64,000 nt of DNA from assembly GCA_003388505.1 (NCBI GenBank), contig QQVO01000077.1, positions 1 to 64,000 on the forward strand, read 5' to 3'. The notes below the pieces were generated by a model. The model worked only from the letters and a program-made list of their open reading frames with translations. It searched no databases and was not told where the DNA came from. Of the stretch, positions 55,401 through 63,828 are shown piece by piece. The translations under genes were made by a program, and so were the position numbers. Source of the DNA: Planctomycetota bacterium (GTDB taxonomy: Bacteria > Planctomycetota > Planctomycetia > Planctomycetales > Planctomycetaceae). Each line of letters begins with the position of its first letter. The stretch's first letter is position 1.

Positions 55401-57363
55401 AATCCCCGGACATTCGCAGCCGGTCACCTCGCTGGCTGCAGTCCCGGAGGCGCGATTGCAGGTTGTCTCCGGCAGTCTCGACGGTACGGCGCGGCACTGG
55501 AATCTCGAGAACGGACAGGCGATCCGCCAGTTCAATCAGGGAGGAGCGGTGACCGACGTCGCCGTCCGACCCGACGGCCTGCGGGTGGCTGCGGCCGGCA
55601 CCAACAACATCGCGCGGCTGTGGAATCTCCAGAACGGCCAGCAGATTGCGGAATTGCGCGGCGACTTGCGGCTGAAGACAGTCGTCACCCGGCTCACCCA
55701 GCAACAGACCGCCGGCGCCGCGCGACAGGCAACTGCCAAACAGGAGCTGGATGCCGCCGAGAATGACGTGCCGGTCAAGACGGAAGCCGAGAAGACCACG
55801 TCCGAAGCGCTCGCCGCAGCGAACAAAGCCGTGACCGACGCGGAAGCGGCGTTCAAGACCGCCAACGAGACCAAGACCGCTGCGGAAAAACTCGCCGTTG
55901 AGGCTGCCGCCGCCGCGCAGAAAGCAGCGCTTGCGAAAGCCGAGGCCGACCAGCTTGCCGTGGACGCCGCCGCGGCGGCGCAGCGTGCGCAGGTCCGGGC
56001 GACGCAACTGGCGGCCGTCGCACAGCAACAACCCGGCAACGAGGATCTCGCGAAGAAAGCCGCCGACGCCCAGACCGCTGCGGAAAAAGCGGCCGCCGAC
56101 GCCAAGGCTGCCGCCGACGCACAGGCCGCTCCCACCAAAGCGGCGGCCGACGCAGCCACGCTCGCCAACCAGATGGCGGCCAGAGCCGTGGAAACACAGA
56201 AGCCCTACAACGACGCACTCGCCGCCCTCAATCAGGCTGAGAGCGCGCAAAATCTCGCGGCCCAGAACCACGCGATCGCAGTCAGGGAACTCAAAGAGGC
56301 GCAAGAGAGAGTACCGGTCGCCAAAGAAGCCCTGGCCGCCGCCGATGCAGCGCTGGAAGACGTGAAGCAGAAACTGGAAGCGGCTCAGCAGGCCGCCACC
56401 GCGGCGGAACAGCCCTTGCACGCCATCGCGTTCTCTCCAGACGGTTCGCTCATCGCGACCGGCGGCGACTTTTCCGCCGTGCACACCTGGGACGGGGAAA
56501 CCGGCGCAGCGGTCGCCGCCTTCACCGGGCATGAGGCGCCGGTCCGCTCGGTCGAGTTTCTCTCTCAGGACATGTTGATCAGCGGCAGCGACGACAAAGC
56601 CGCCGCCGTCTGGGAGACGAGCCCCGCCTGGGTTCTGGAACGAACGATCGGCGCCGTCGACGACCCGTCGGTGTTCGCCGACAGGGTGATGGCGCTCGAT
56701 TTCAGCGCGGATGCGAAGCTGCTTGCAACCGGCGGCGGCGTCCCGTCCCGGTCGGGTGAAGTCTGCCTCATCAACACCGAAGACGGCAGCATCACCCTCA
56801 GGCTGCCCGCAGCACACGACGACGCGGTCTACGCCGTCTCGCTCTCCTCGGACGGCAAACGGATCGCCTCGGCCGGCGCCGACAAGTACGTCCGCATCTT
56901 CGATAGGACAACCGGCGAACAACTTCGCAGACTGGAAGGACACACCAACTACGTGCTGGCCGTCGACTGGAAGGGCGACGGCCAAACGCTCGTCAGCGGC
57001 AGCGCCGACTCGACGATCAAGTCCTGGAACGCCCAGACCGGCGATCAGATCCGCACCATTCAGGGCTTCACCTCCAAGCACGTCACCTGCATCCGGTACG
57101 TCGGCGAGACCGACATCATCGTGGCCAGTTGCGGCGATCAGACGGTGCGGCAGTACAACTCGGCCAACGGTGGACAGACCCTGCAGCCGGTAAGCGCGGA
57201 GAGCTACCTGCACTGTGTCGACGTTACGCCCGATCGCCAGATCATGATTGCCGGCGGCCAGGACGGCGTGCTGCATCTCTGGAACGGAACCAACCGCCAG
57301 GCGCTGCACACCTTGCCGCCGCCGGAAGATGCCGGCGCGGAGGAGACCGCGCAGGTTCAGTAA
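52435..57363 (+). CDS. planctomycete cytochrome c/WD40 protein, four propellers with a coiled coil
   Basis: The 1642-residue protein from ATG 52435 has a signal peptide ending near NAQT (ATG 52393 is an alternative). Residues 50-145 are a PSC-type cytochrome domain with KCLACHSASERQGDLVL (CxxCH) and AMPPPDNDV. By eye, 21 WD40 repeats follow at about 160-1085, then about 240 residues of Ala/Lys/Glu coiled coil (about 1085-1326), then seven more repeats. This fits three seven-bladed propellers, a rod and a fourth propeller. Consensus blades such as RIWETETG and HTDVVTSLRFTNDGTRLASS are clear; others are degenerate. It probably acts in the periplasm, binding heme and partner proteins. Confidence 0.88.
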   Translation: MLQNRITPPPPGSRFRSRSQAVCCASVAIFLTAASTTNAQTPIDIAEIERAAPVDFNNDILPVFRQKCLACHSASERQGDLVLESPQTILKGGDTGPAVVAGKSDDSLLLTLASHQDEPAMPPPDNDVAAAPMTPEELGLLKLWIEQGAKSAGGSAVLSPQSWSPLPRGINPVLAAVITEDGQFAACSRANQIFIYHVPTGQVVTRLTDPAVSVMDGQPVAGIAHLDLVQSLAFNPDGDMLASGSFREVKIWRRPRDVRALELALEAESTAVAVAPGGALLATAAKDNVIRLWDRASGEQTAEITGHTDVVTSLRFTNDGTRLASSSRDGTIRLWNTADGAPAGRINAPSPLNAVEFVTGGAADAPETQLVSAGDDNLLRLWTMPEPAAEKPGNLLAAPHRIAITSNGSFVALAGTDGQVQIVDGALTKIIRTWNATEEEQPVTALAFAPMNAESEKTESPILATGHSDGRVTLWNAAAGEAIETLVGSLASVDALAFLPDGSQLAAGGADGNVTLWKMEPEEPVVLDPISDSAVGAIVKSPDGARLALAGTFGERPAIFIRDVATGELTHTLLGHEAKVLSLAFSSDGTKLLSGSADKTARVWLLGDPKFPEAARFAEHAEAVTAVAFSADASRAVSGSAAGGVKLWAAADASLLFDCPGHTGAIVGAAFGAGDVPFTASADKTVRFWNAGNGQQARAITAAAPIVRMAVSPDGSRLAVATADKVVTTYLVANGQVQQTLPAHAAAVTGLAYSPDGTRLVAVTETESARIWETETGRFIEELTSPGLKQASFGADADHVLRCDGTGRIETQGLRFAAALQGMTEAITGLAVHPGGQLVFVSCLDGTVRGFNSQSAAQAFAANHGSPVHDLALSADGQVLLSGGKNNVIRVWQSGNGGALAPQQLTGFSGPVHAVAITPDGARVIGAASDETPEVLVFEFAGGAVVEKLSGEAAAVSDIVAMADENRTRILTAAPTAGLEISRIHAVKQIPGHSQPVTSLAAVPEARLQVVSGSLDGTARHWNLENGQAIRQFNQGGAVTDVAVRPDGLRVAAAGTNNIARLWNLQNGQQIAELRGDLRLKTVVTRLTQQQTAGAARQATAKQELDAAENDVPVKTEAEKTTSEALAAANKAVTDAEAAFKTANETKTAAEKLAVEAAAAAQKAALAKAEADQLAVDAAAAAQRAQVRATQLAAVAQQQPGNEDLAKKAADAQTAAEKAAADAKAAADAQAAPTKAAADAATLANQMAARAVETQKPYNDALAALNQAESAQNLAAQNHAIAVRELKEAQERVPVAKEALAAADAALEDVKQKLEAAQQAATAAEQPLHAIAFSPDGSLIATGGDFSAVHTWDGETGAAVAAFTGHEAPVRSVEFLSQDMLISGSDDKAAAVWETSPAWVLERTIGAVDDPSVFADRVMALDFSADAKLLATGGGVPSRSGEVCLINTEDGSITLRLPAAHDDAVYAVSLSSDGKRIASAGADKYVRIFDRTTGEQLRRLEGHTNYVLAVDWKGDGQTLVSGSADSTIKSWNAQTGDQIRTIQGFTSKHVTCIRYVGETDIIVASCGDQTVRQYNSANGGQTLQPVSAESYLHCVDVTPDRQIMIAGGQDGVLHLWNGTNRQALHTLPPPEDAGAEETAQVQ

Positions 57364-57479
57364 CGAACGGACTCTTCGCAAGCCCGAATTCACGCCGCCG
57401 TGTGCAATACATGCGGCCGGTGCATCCGTTCGTGACTCTCTCTCAACATCTGCTGATTGACAGCGAAGGGAAACACCCG

Positions 57480-60400
57480 ATGATCCTGCGCGCCGCGATC
57501 TTCACCCTTCTGTTCCTCTCCTGCGTAGCAACCGCGTTTTCTCAGGAACAGGCCGCCCCCTGGACCGGGCACGCCGGGCCGGTCTCTGCAGCGCAGTTCA
57601 CGCCCGACGGGCGGATCGTGCTCTCCAGCGGGCTCGATGGAACCGTCCGCATCTGGAACGCGGCCGACGGCGCTCTGCTGCGCACCTACGACGAACACGA
57701 AGGACAGGTGCTCTGCCTCGCCGTCAGTCCCGATGGGCGAACGATCGCCACCGGCTCGCGCGACAACACCATCCGGTTGTGGGATGTCTTCATCCCCTGG
57801 CCGCTCGAAGATCGCCCCGGTCCCGAAGCTCCGATCCGCGCACTCGAAATTGCCGCTGGCGGAGAGTGGAGCGCCGCGGCGAGCGACGACAAAACAATCA
57901 CCGTCTGGAACCACGCCGAAAAAGCAGAGCCGCTCAAACTGACCGGACATACGGAGCCCGTGCTGACGCTCAGCGCCAGCCCCGACGAGACGCTGCTGGC
58001 CGCCGGCGACGCGGCCGGCGAAATCCGCTTGTGGAACATCGCTGACGGCAAAGAGACCGGGGCGCTCGGCGCTCATGCCGGCCCCGTGGCCGGCGTCGCC
58101 TGGCATCCGGAACAGCCGCACCTCCTCTCGGCCGGCGCGGACGGAACCCTCAAGTGGTGGCAAACCCCGCTCACCCCCCCGCGCGATCTTCTCGCCCATC
58201 CCCAGGCGGTCACTGCCATCGCCGCAACTGCCGACGGCAAATTGATCGCCACCGCCGCGGCCGACAAGATCGTCAGATTGCTGGACGTGGAATCGGGCGA
58301 GCAGACGCTGGCGACGAAACAACAACCGGCGGCGATTCGCGATGTCGCGTTCGCGCCGGACGGCTCGAAGTTCGCAGCCGCAGATGACGACGGGGTGGTT
58401 CGCATCTGGGTGGCGGCCAACGGTTTCCCCCTGCCCGAGCTGCGCGGCCACGCCGGCCCCGCGCGGGCGGTGGCGTTCAACGCCGACGCCACGCAGCTTG
58501 TCACCGCAGGGGACGATGGAACGGCCCGGTTGTGGATGCTGCCGGCTGCCGAGCGAATCGTTCAAGGCCAAGCCGACGCCGCGGCGGCCGCCATGAGCGC
58601 CGACGGAAAATGGTTCGCTGTCGCCTCGAGTGCCGGCGACCAGCATACGGCCGTGGTGCGCGACGCCGCCACCGGCGCTGTACGGGCCACTCTCACTGAC
58701 CACGAGGGGACGATCACTTCCCTCGCCTTCAGCGCCGACGCCGCTCGGCTCATCACCGGGTCCGCCGACAAGACAGCCCGCGTCTGGAATCTGGCCAACG
58801 GCCAGCAGCTTTCCGTCTTCACGCACGAAGCTCCGGTCCGCGCCGTCGCCTTCTCGGCCGACGGCAATCAAGCCTACTCCGGCGGCGACGACAACGCGAT
58901 CAAACAATGGACCGTCGCCGACGGAGCGGAGGTGCGAACCATTGCCGGACACACCGCTGCCCTGTCGTCGCTGGTCGTCGCCGGCCAGCGACTCATCTCA
59001 GGCTCGGCCGACTCCACGATCCGCATCTGGAACACGGCCGACGGCGCGGCGGTGCGCACAATCAACCACGGGCAGGCGGTGACCGCGATGGACGTCAGCG
59101 CTGACGGCGCCCGCATCGCCGCGACCGGACCCGACAAACAGGTGCGGACCTTCACCGCCGCCGACGGCGCGGCGACCGTCGTGCTTCCCGCCTCCGACGA
59201 GCCCATCACCCGGCTCGACTGGTCGCCGGATGCGACCCAATTCATGACGGCAACTTCGGCCGCCGTCCGGGTCTGGAATCTGGAAGGTCAATTGCAGGAG
59301 GAACAGTCGCTCAGCGGCCCGCCGCTGGCAGCCGGCTTCACTCCCGATGCCGCCAAAGTACGCTCCGTCCTCACAGACGGTTCCTACCACGACCGCCCGC
59401 TCGCACTGGTGCGCATTTTCACCGGCCATGAAGGCCCCGTGCGAGGCCTCGCCCTCAGCGCCAACGGCGCGCAGCTATTGACCGCCGGCGCCGACAAGTC
59501 TGTCCGCCTGTGGACCGTTGCAGACGGGACGGCCGTACGGACATTCGCCGGACCACAGGATGAAGTCACGCGCGTCGCCTTCTCGCCCGACGGCGCACAG
59601 GTACTCGCCACGAGTCTCGACAAGTCGGTCCACGCCTGGGCGCTGGCCGACGGCGCAGCACAGGCGCCGTTCGTGCATCCCGACGTGGTGACCGCATTCA
59701 CCATGAGTCGCGACGGTACGCGGCTGGCCACTGCCTGTAACGACGGCTTCATTCGCATCTGGCACCAAGCCACCGGGCGCGAATGGGAACGGATGCCCGG
59801 CCACGCGGAGGGAACGGCTGAACTGTCGTTTCTGGGCGAGACGATCGAACTCGCCTCCGCCGGAGCGGACAAACTCGTCCGCATTTCATCGCCCGCAGGC
59901 CGGCGTATGATCGTCGCGCACGAGACGAAACTGAGCGCACTCGCGATCACGGCGAACGGCGCACAGGTCGCTACCGCGGGCGACGAGCCGGTTGTCCGCT
60001 TCTGGAACACCGCCGACGGTGCAGCCGCCCGGCAACTCGCCGGAGCTGCCGCCCCGCTGATTTGCGTCGCGATCCGCGGTGACGACCAGCAGTGCGCCGC
60101 GATTGACGCCGTCGGAAAGCTCTACCTCTGGAGCCTCGCCAACAACCAGCTCACGCACACCGTCGAAGTCGGTGCCGCTCCCGAGGACGTAGCGTTCAGC
60201 GCGGACGGCGAGCGAGTCGCCGTCACGTCGACGACCGGGTTGATTCACGTCTACGACACGACCGAAGCTCAACTCGTCCAGGAGCTGGCCGCAGCCGAGC
60301 AGGAAGCTCAACACGCGATCCAGTTCGGACCGGACCGCACCATCGTCACCGGCGGCGCTGCAGGAGTCGTGCACGTCTGGGCCGAGGCCTCCCCTGCATC

Positions 60401-61043
60401 GGTCGGCACGCTCAGCGGTCACAGCGCACAGGTCAACGACCTGGCCTTCAGCGCGGACGGGGCAACGCTTGTCTCGGCCGGTTCCGACCAGACCGCCCGC
60501 CTGTGGGACATCGCGACCCGCGCTCAGACGAAACAGTTCGCCGGCCACACCGGTCACGTCTACGGTGCAGCCTTCGCGCCCGACGGCGCACGCATCGCCA
60601 CCGCCGGAGTCGACGGAACCGTCCGCCTGTGGGACGTCGCCGGCGGCAACCAGACGTCTCAACTGACAGACGGCGAGACCCCGCCGCCCGCCTTCGACGT
60701 CAGCTTCAATCCCGACGGCTCCATGCTCGCCGCCTGCGGCCCGGACGGCGCAATTCGCATCTGGAACACCGCGTCGGGCGCGCTCGAGCGGATAATCGCA
60801 CCGGCAGAAAACCCGCAGCCCCTGTATGCGGTCGGCTACAACCCGGCCGGCACACGCATCATCACCTGCGGTCACGCCGGCGCCCTCACGATCTGGAACA
60901 CCGCCGACGGCGCATCCCTCTTCCAGACGAACCTCCCCGCCGCCGGTTACCTCGCCCGGCCATCCACCGACGCCGCCCGCCTCGTCGCCGCCTGCGCCGA
61001 TGGAGTCGTACGGATTGTGGATGTTCCGGCGAACGCGCGGTGA
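57480..61043 (+). CDS. exported WD40-repeat protein, about 28 repeats
   Basis: The 1187-residue protein from ATG 57480 (GAAGGG upstream) has a short signal peptide (MILRAAIFTLLFLSCVATAF). The mature protein consists almost wholly of WD40 repeats. By eye I count 28, beginning with GHAGPVSAAQFTPDGRIVLS and ending near ADGVVRIVDVPANAR, which fits four seven-bladed propellers in a chain. Repeat 15 is the most degenerate. No cytochrome domain and no coiled coil are present. It is the last gene of the operon, 116 bases after the cytochrome/WD40 gene, and its blades resemble that protein's, so the two probably arose by duplication. Confidence 0.88.
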   Translation: MILRAAIFTLLFLSCVATAFSQEQAAPWTGHAGPVSAAQFTPDGRIVLSSGLDGTVRIWNAADGALLRTYDEHEGQVLCLAVSPDGRTIATGSRDNTIRLWDVFIPWPLEDRPGPEAPIRALEIAAGGEWSAAASDDKTITVWNHAEKAEPLKLTGHTEPVLTLSASPDETLLAAGDAAGEIRLWNIADGKETGALGAHAGPVAGVAWHPEQPHLLSAGADGTLKWWQTPLTPPRDLLAHPQAVTAIAATADGKLIATAAADKIVRLLDVESGEQTLATKQQPAAIRDVAFAPDGSKFAAADDDGVVRIWVAANGFPLPELRGHAGPARAVAFNADATQLVTAGDDGTARLWMLPAAERIVQGQADAAAAAMSADGKWFAVASSAGDQHTAVVRDAATGAVRATLTDHEGTITSLAFSADAARLITGSADKTARVWNLANGQQLSVFTHEAPVRAVAFSADGNQAYSGGDDNAIKQWTVADGAEVRTIAGHTAALSSLVVAGQRLISGSADSTIRIWNTADGAAVRTINHGQAVTAMDVSADGARIAATGPDKQVRTFTAADGAATVVLPASDEPITRLDWSPDATQFMTATSAAVRVWNLEGQLQEEQSLSGPPLAAGFTPDAAKVRSVLTDGSYHDRPLALVRIFTGHEGPVRGLALSANGAQLLTAGADKSVRLWTVADGTAVRTFAGPQDEVTRVAFSPDGAQVLATSLDKSVHAWALADGAAQAPFVHPDVVTAFTMSRDGTRLATACNDGFIRIWHQATGREWERMPGHAEGTAELSFLGETIELASAGADKLVRISSPAGRRMIVAHETKLSALAITANGAQVATAGDEPVVRFWNTADGAAARQLAGAAAPLICVAIRGDDQQCAAIDAVGKLYLWSLANNQLTHTVEVGAAPEDVAFSADGERVAVTSTTGLIHVYDTTEAQLVQELAAAEQEAQHAIQFGPDRTIVTGGAAGVVHVWAEASPASVGTLSGHSAQVNDLAFSADGATLVSAGSDQTARLWDIATRAQTKQFAGHTGHVYGAAFAPDGARIATAGVDGTVRLWDVAGGNQTSQLTDGETPPPAFDVSFNPDGSMLAACGPDGAIRIWNTASGALERIIAPAENPQPLYAVGYNPAGTRIITCGHAGALTIWNTADGASLFQTNLPAAGYLARPSTDAARLVAACADGVVRIVDVPANAR

Positions 61044-61055
61044 AGAATGCACCCC

Positions 61056-61736
61056 TTATCCCATCCGAAATCGCTCGCCGTCGTCGTGCAGGTCGTTTTG
61101 CACCCACGGGTCGCCCCGGTCGTGATAGCCCCCCTGTTCCCACAGCCCCGGACGGTCTTCGGCCACCAGTTCCACCGCTTTCACCCACTTCGCGCTCTTC
61201 CACGCATAAAGCTGAGGAATGATGAGCCGCACCGGACCTCCGTGGTCGGCCGAGATCGGCTCCCCGTCGTGCGTATCGGCGAAGAGAGCGTCCTCGGCGG
61301 TGAAGTATTCCAGCGGGAGATTGGTCGTCCACCCGTTGTCGTAGCCGAGCGGCAGCGCGAACCGCGCCTCCGGCTTCACGCCGGCCCGGCCGAGAATCTC
61401 CCGTGTCGAGACCCCTTCCCACACGTTCCCGAGACGCGACCAGCGAGTCACACAATGAAAGTCGGAGAAGACCTGCACCCGCGGCAGCGCGCGAAACTCC
61501 TCCCAGGTGAAGCTCAGCGGCGTCTCCACCAGTCCGCCGACCTCCAGCCGCCAGTCCTCGAGAGTAATTTGCGGCACCGAACCGTAATGCAGCACCGGCC
61601 ACTTCCGCGTCCGCGCCTGACCCGGCGGAATCCGATTCTTGCGGTGCGTGTCGGGACTGATGATCGCCCCCGGCGGCGCATCTCCGGGGGCGAGCGGCTC
61701 GCCCGGTTGATACTTCGGATCGTCGTGGTCAGACAT
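61056..61736 (-). CDS. sulfite-oxidase-family molybdopterin protein, cytoplasmic
   Basis: The 226-residue protein has the molybdopterin core of the sulfite oxidase/YedY family: SFTWEEFRALPRVQVFSDFH leads into the Mo-ligand Cys in FHCVTRWS, followed by VWEGVSTREIL and ADHGGPVRLIIPQLYAWKS. No Tat or Sec signal and no heme or dimer domain is present, so it is a minimal cytoplasmic version. Substrates in the family include sulfite, methionine sulfoxide and nitrate. The gene is convergent with the WD40 operon (gap 12 bases) and is not part of it. Confidence 0.9.
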   Translation of the reverse strand: MSDHDDPKYQPGEPLAPGDAPPGAIISPDTHRKNRIPPGQARTRKWPVLHYGSVPQITLEDWRLEVGGLVETPLSFTWEEFRALPRVQVFSDFHCVTRWSRLGNVWEGVSTREILGRAGVKPEARFALPLGYDNGWTTNLPLEYFTAEDALFADTHDGEPISADHGGPVRLIIPQLYAWKSAKWVKAVELVAEDRPGLWEQGGYHDRGDPWVQNDLHDDGERFRMG

Positions 61737-61829
61737 GGCAGGTCAATCGTCGATGGTCGATGCCGGCGAGCGGCCGGCGTCAGCCGGCCGTCGGTCGCAA
61801 ACGAACCTGTTCCTCGTTTCGCAATCCAC

Positions 61830-62705
61830 TCACCCCGCCTGGTGCATGTACACGTCTCGCGACGGAAACGGGAACTTGAAGCCGCGTTCATCGAAGCCGA
61901 GCTTGATCCGCTCCGTCAGGTCGCACTTCGCGGCGAAGTAGTCTTCCGCGTTCACCCACGGCCGCACAAGAAAATCGATGCTGCTCGCGCCGAGTTCTCC
62001 AACGGCCACGAACGGCTCAGGGTCGCTCAGAACCCGGTCGTCGTCCGCCAGCACCGACTCCAGATACGCTTTCACCTCTCGCAGATTGTCATCGTAGCCG
62101 CACCCGATCACAAGATCGATCCGCCGCGTCGGGTTCGCCGAATTGTTCGTGATCGTATCGGACGTGATGGCGCCGTTGGGAACAATCACCCGGCGGTTGT
62201 CGGGCGTGCGGAGCACCGTGCTGAAGATCTGAATCTCCTCAACGATGCCCGACGTCCCGCCCGCTTCGACAAAATCGCCCAGCTTGAACGGCCGGAACAC
62301 GATCAGCAGCACGCCCGATGCGAAGTTGCCGAGCGACCCCTGCAGCGCCATGCCGATGGCGAACCCCGCCGCCGCCAGCACGGCCGTCAGCGTCGTCGTC
62401 TCAACTCCCAACTCATCCAGCGCCGCGATGATGACCACGGTCAGCAGCACGATGTAGATGATGTTGACGGCGAAGCGGACCAGCATCTGGTCGACTTTCG
62501 CCCGGTTCATCATCCGGCCGGTCAACCGCGACAACACCCCGGCCAGCCACTTCCCGATCAGGAAGATGACGACCGCCGCCAACAGTTTCAGCGCAAACGC
62601 AGCGCCTTCTGCCTGAACGTAGGTAATCACGTACTCACGGAACTCCGCGAGTTTCTCAGCCAACTGCGAAGTCGCCTGAGCGGGAACAAATGACAACAGC
62701 GGCAT
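61830..62705 (-). CDS. MscS-family mechanosensitive channel
   Basis: The 291-residue protein starts at ATG 62705, with AGGAGG eight bases upstream. It has three membrane segments (about 37-58, 80-102 and 106-140). The third contains the Ala/Gly-rich pore helix AGFAIGMALQGSLGNFASGV of MscS, followed by RPFKLGDFVEAGGTSGIVEE, the beta domain. The C-terminal domain is typical of small MscS channels. It opens on membrane tension to release solutes during osmotic downshock. An earlier ATG at 62726 is less likely. Confidence 0.94.
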   Translation of the reverse strand: MPLLSFVPAQATSQLAEKLAEFREYVITYVQAEGAAFALKLLAAVVIFLIGKWLAGVLSRLTGRMMNRAKVDQMLVRFAVNIIYIVLLTVVIIAALDELGVETTTLTAVLAAAGFAIGMALQGSLGNFASGVLLIVFRPFKLGDFVEAGGTSGIVEEIQIFSTVLRTPDNRRVIVPNGAITSDTITNNSANPTRRIDLVIGCGYDDNLREVKAYLESVLADDDRVLSDPEPFVAVGELGASSIDFLVRPWVNAEDYFAAKCDLTERIKLGFDERGFKFPFPSRDVYMHQAG

Positions 62706-63063
62706 GATGGACCCTCCTGATCTCAAGGCCGTAAAGATTCAAAACCCGGCCGGGCGGCGCGGCGCAGCCAACCGGGCGCCGCATGTGATACTCAATCCCG
62801 CCGCCGCAGCGAAGACGAATCGCAACTGAGCGGCGCAGCCGCGCCATCATTTCGCTGCGGACATCAGCCCGCAGAACTCTCGTTGAGTCTTCATTGTCCG
62901 GGGCATGTCACCCAGCGGTGGTGAACCACGACGACACAAAAGGACACGAAGCCAACGGTCCCGGACAGTCCTCGAACCTGCAGGCCATCGGAATCCACAA
63001 CTTTTTCAAGCAATCCGACCAATTCTCTCTGTGTCTCCGTGCCTCCGTGGTGACGCTTCCGGG
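62706..63063. other. 358-base intergenic region with a family C repeat
   Basis: No gene is supported. It holds a small GCGGC-GCA-GCCGC hairpin (62830-62842), resembling the first hairpin of family F, and a family C fold-back element (62924-63052). Confidence 0.6.
62924..63052. repeat. fold-back repeat family C, copy 2
   Basis: The left part AACCACGACGACACAAAAGG... (62924-62967) and the right part ...CTCCGTGCCTCCGTGGTG (63021-63052) pair imperfectly. It is related to 26031-26145. Confidence 0.7.
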
Positions 63064-63609
63064 CTATGCCTCGCCCAGCAGTTCCGCGATCTTCTCCACA
63101 ATCGCCTGCGGTTCGGCCATCCGGCCTGGGCCCACTTCGCGGCAACTGAGCCAGCCTTCGTCCGGGCCGACCACGATCGCGCCGTCGTCGCGAAGCTGCG
63201 CCACGTTCCGCTGCACCGACAGCTTGCTCCACATCTCGTTGTTCATCGCCGGCGCCACCACGAGCGGGCCGTTGATCGAGAGAGCCAGCGCGGCGACCAG
63301 GTCATCCGCCATCCCGTGCGCCAGCCGGGCGATCACGTCAGCCGTGGCGGGAGCAATCACGTACACCTCGGCCCGCCGCGCCAGTCCGATGTGCTCGCCG
63401 ATAAAGTGTTCGCGGGGATCGAACAGATCCCCGTACACCGGCCGGCCTGTCAGCGCCTCGAACGTCGTCGGTCCGATGAAGTTCCGCGCCGCGCGCGACA
63501 TCGCGACCGTCACCTTGGCGCCGGCCTGCACTAGCTTGCTGGCCAGATCGGCCGCCTTGTAAGCGGCGATGCCGCCGGTCACGCCGAGCAGAACTTCACG
63601 GTCGCGCAT
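63064..63609 (-). CDS. coaC: phosphopantothenoylcysteine decarboxylase, stand-alone CoaC
   Basis: The 181-residue flavoprotein has [20 protein letters not shown] at the N-terminus, the substrate-binding PAMNNEMW motif and a Cys-containing flap in [16 protein letters not shown]. These match the CoaC half of CoaBC/Dfp, which decarboxylates phosphopantothenoylcysteine in coenzyme A synthesis. The active-site His is in [10 protein letters not shown][19 protein letters not shown]. CoaB is not fused here and must be encoded elsewhere or just past the window. It follows rpoZ on the same strand, as in many bacteria (gmk-rpoZ-coaBC order). Confidence 0.93.
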   Translation of the reverse strand: MRDREVLLGVTGGIAAYKAADLASKLVQAGAKVTVAMSRAARNFIGPTTFEALTGRPVYGDLFDPREHFIGEHIGLARRAEVYVIAPATADVIARLAHGMADDLVAALALSINGPLVVAPAMNNEMWSKLSVQRNVAQLRDDGAIVVGPDEGWLSCREVGPGRMAEPQAIVEKIAELLGEA

Positions 63610-63631
63610 GGCGAATCACAGTATGCCGAGC

Positions 63632-63786
63632 GCGGCCTCCGGCCGCAACCAATGTAGCCGACTCGCTCCGACGAGTCGGATGTCCACGACGAGGAGCATG
63701 CTGCACGCGAAATGTGCGCACCACGCGAAGATTCTTACCGTTAGTGGCACAGACTTGCCGGGTGGCACGGGCGTCTCGCCCGTGCC
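63632..63786. repeat. hairpins of families E, J and H between coaC and rpoZ
   Basis: The 219-base gap holds GCGGCC/GGCCGC (63632-63646), a family E copy CCGACTCG/CGAGTCGG (63658-63679), an inverted family J unit (about 63710-63750) and GGCACGGGC/GCCCGTGCC (63764-63786, 9-bp arms). No coding sequence is seen. Confidence 0.8.
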
Positions 63787-63828
63787 TGATGGATTCGACC
63801 GCCCAGACGTCGACGGCACTCGGAGCGT

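Noticed and set aside
63745-63760. TGGCACAGACTTGCC as a sigma-54 promoter
   Set aside because: The GG-to-GC spacing is one base short, and it lies in a repeat-rich gap.
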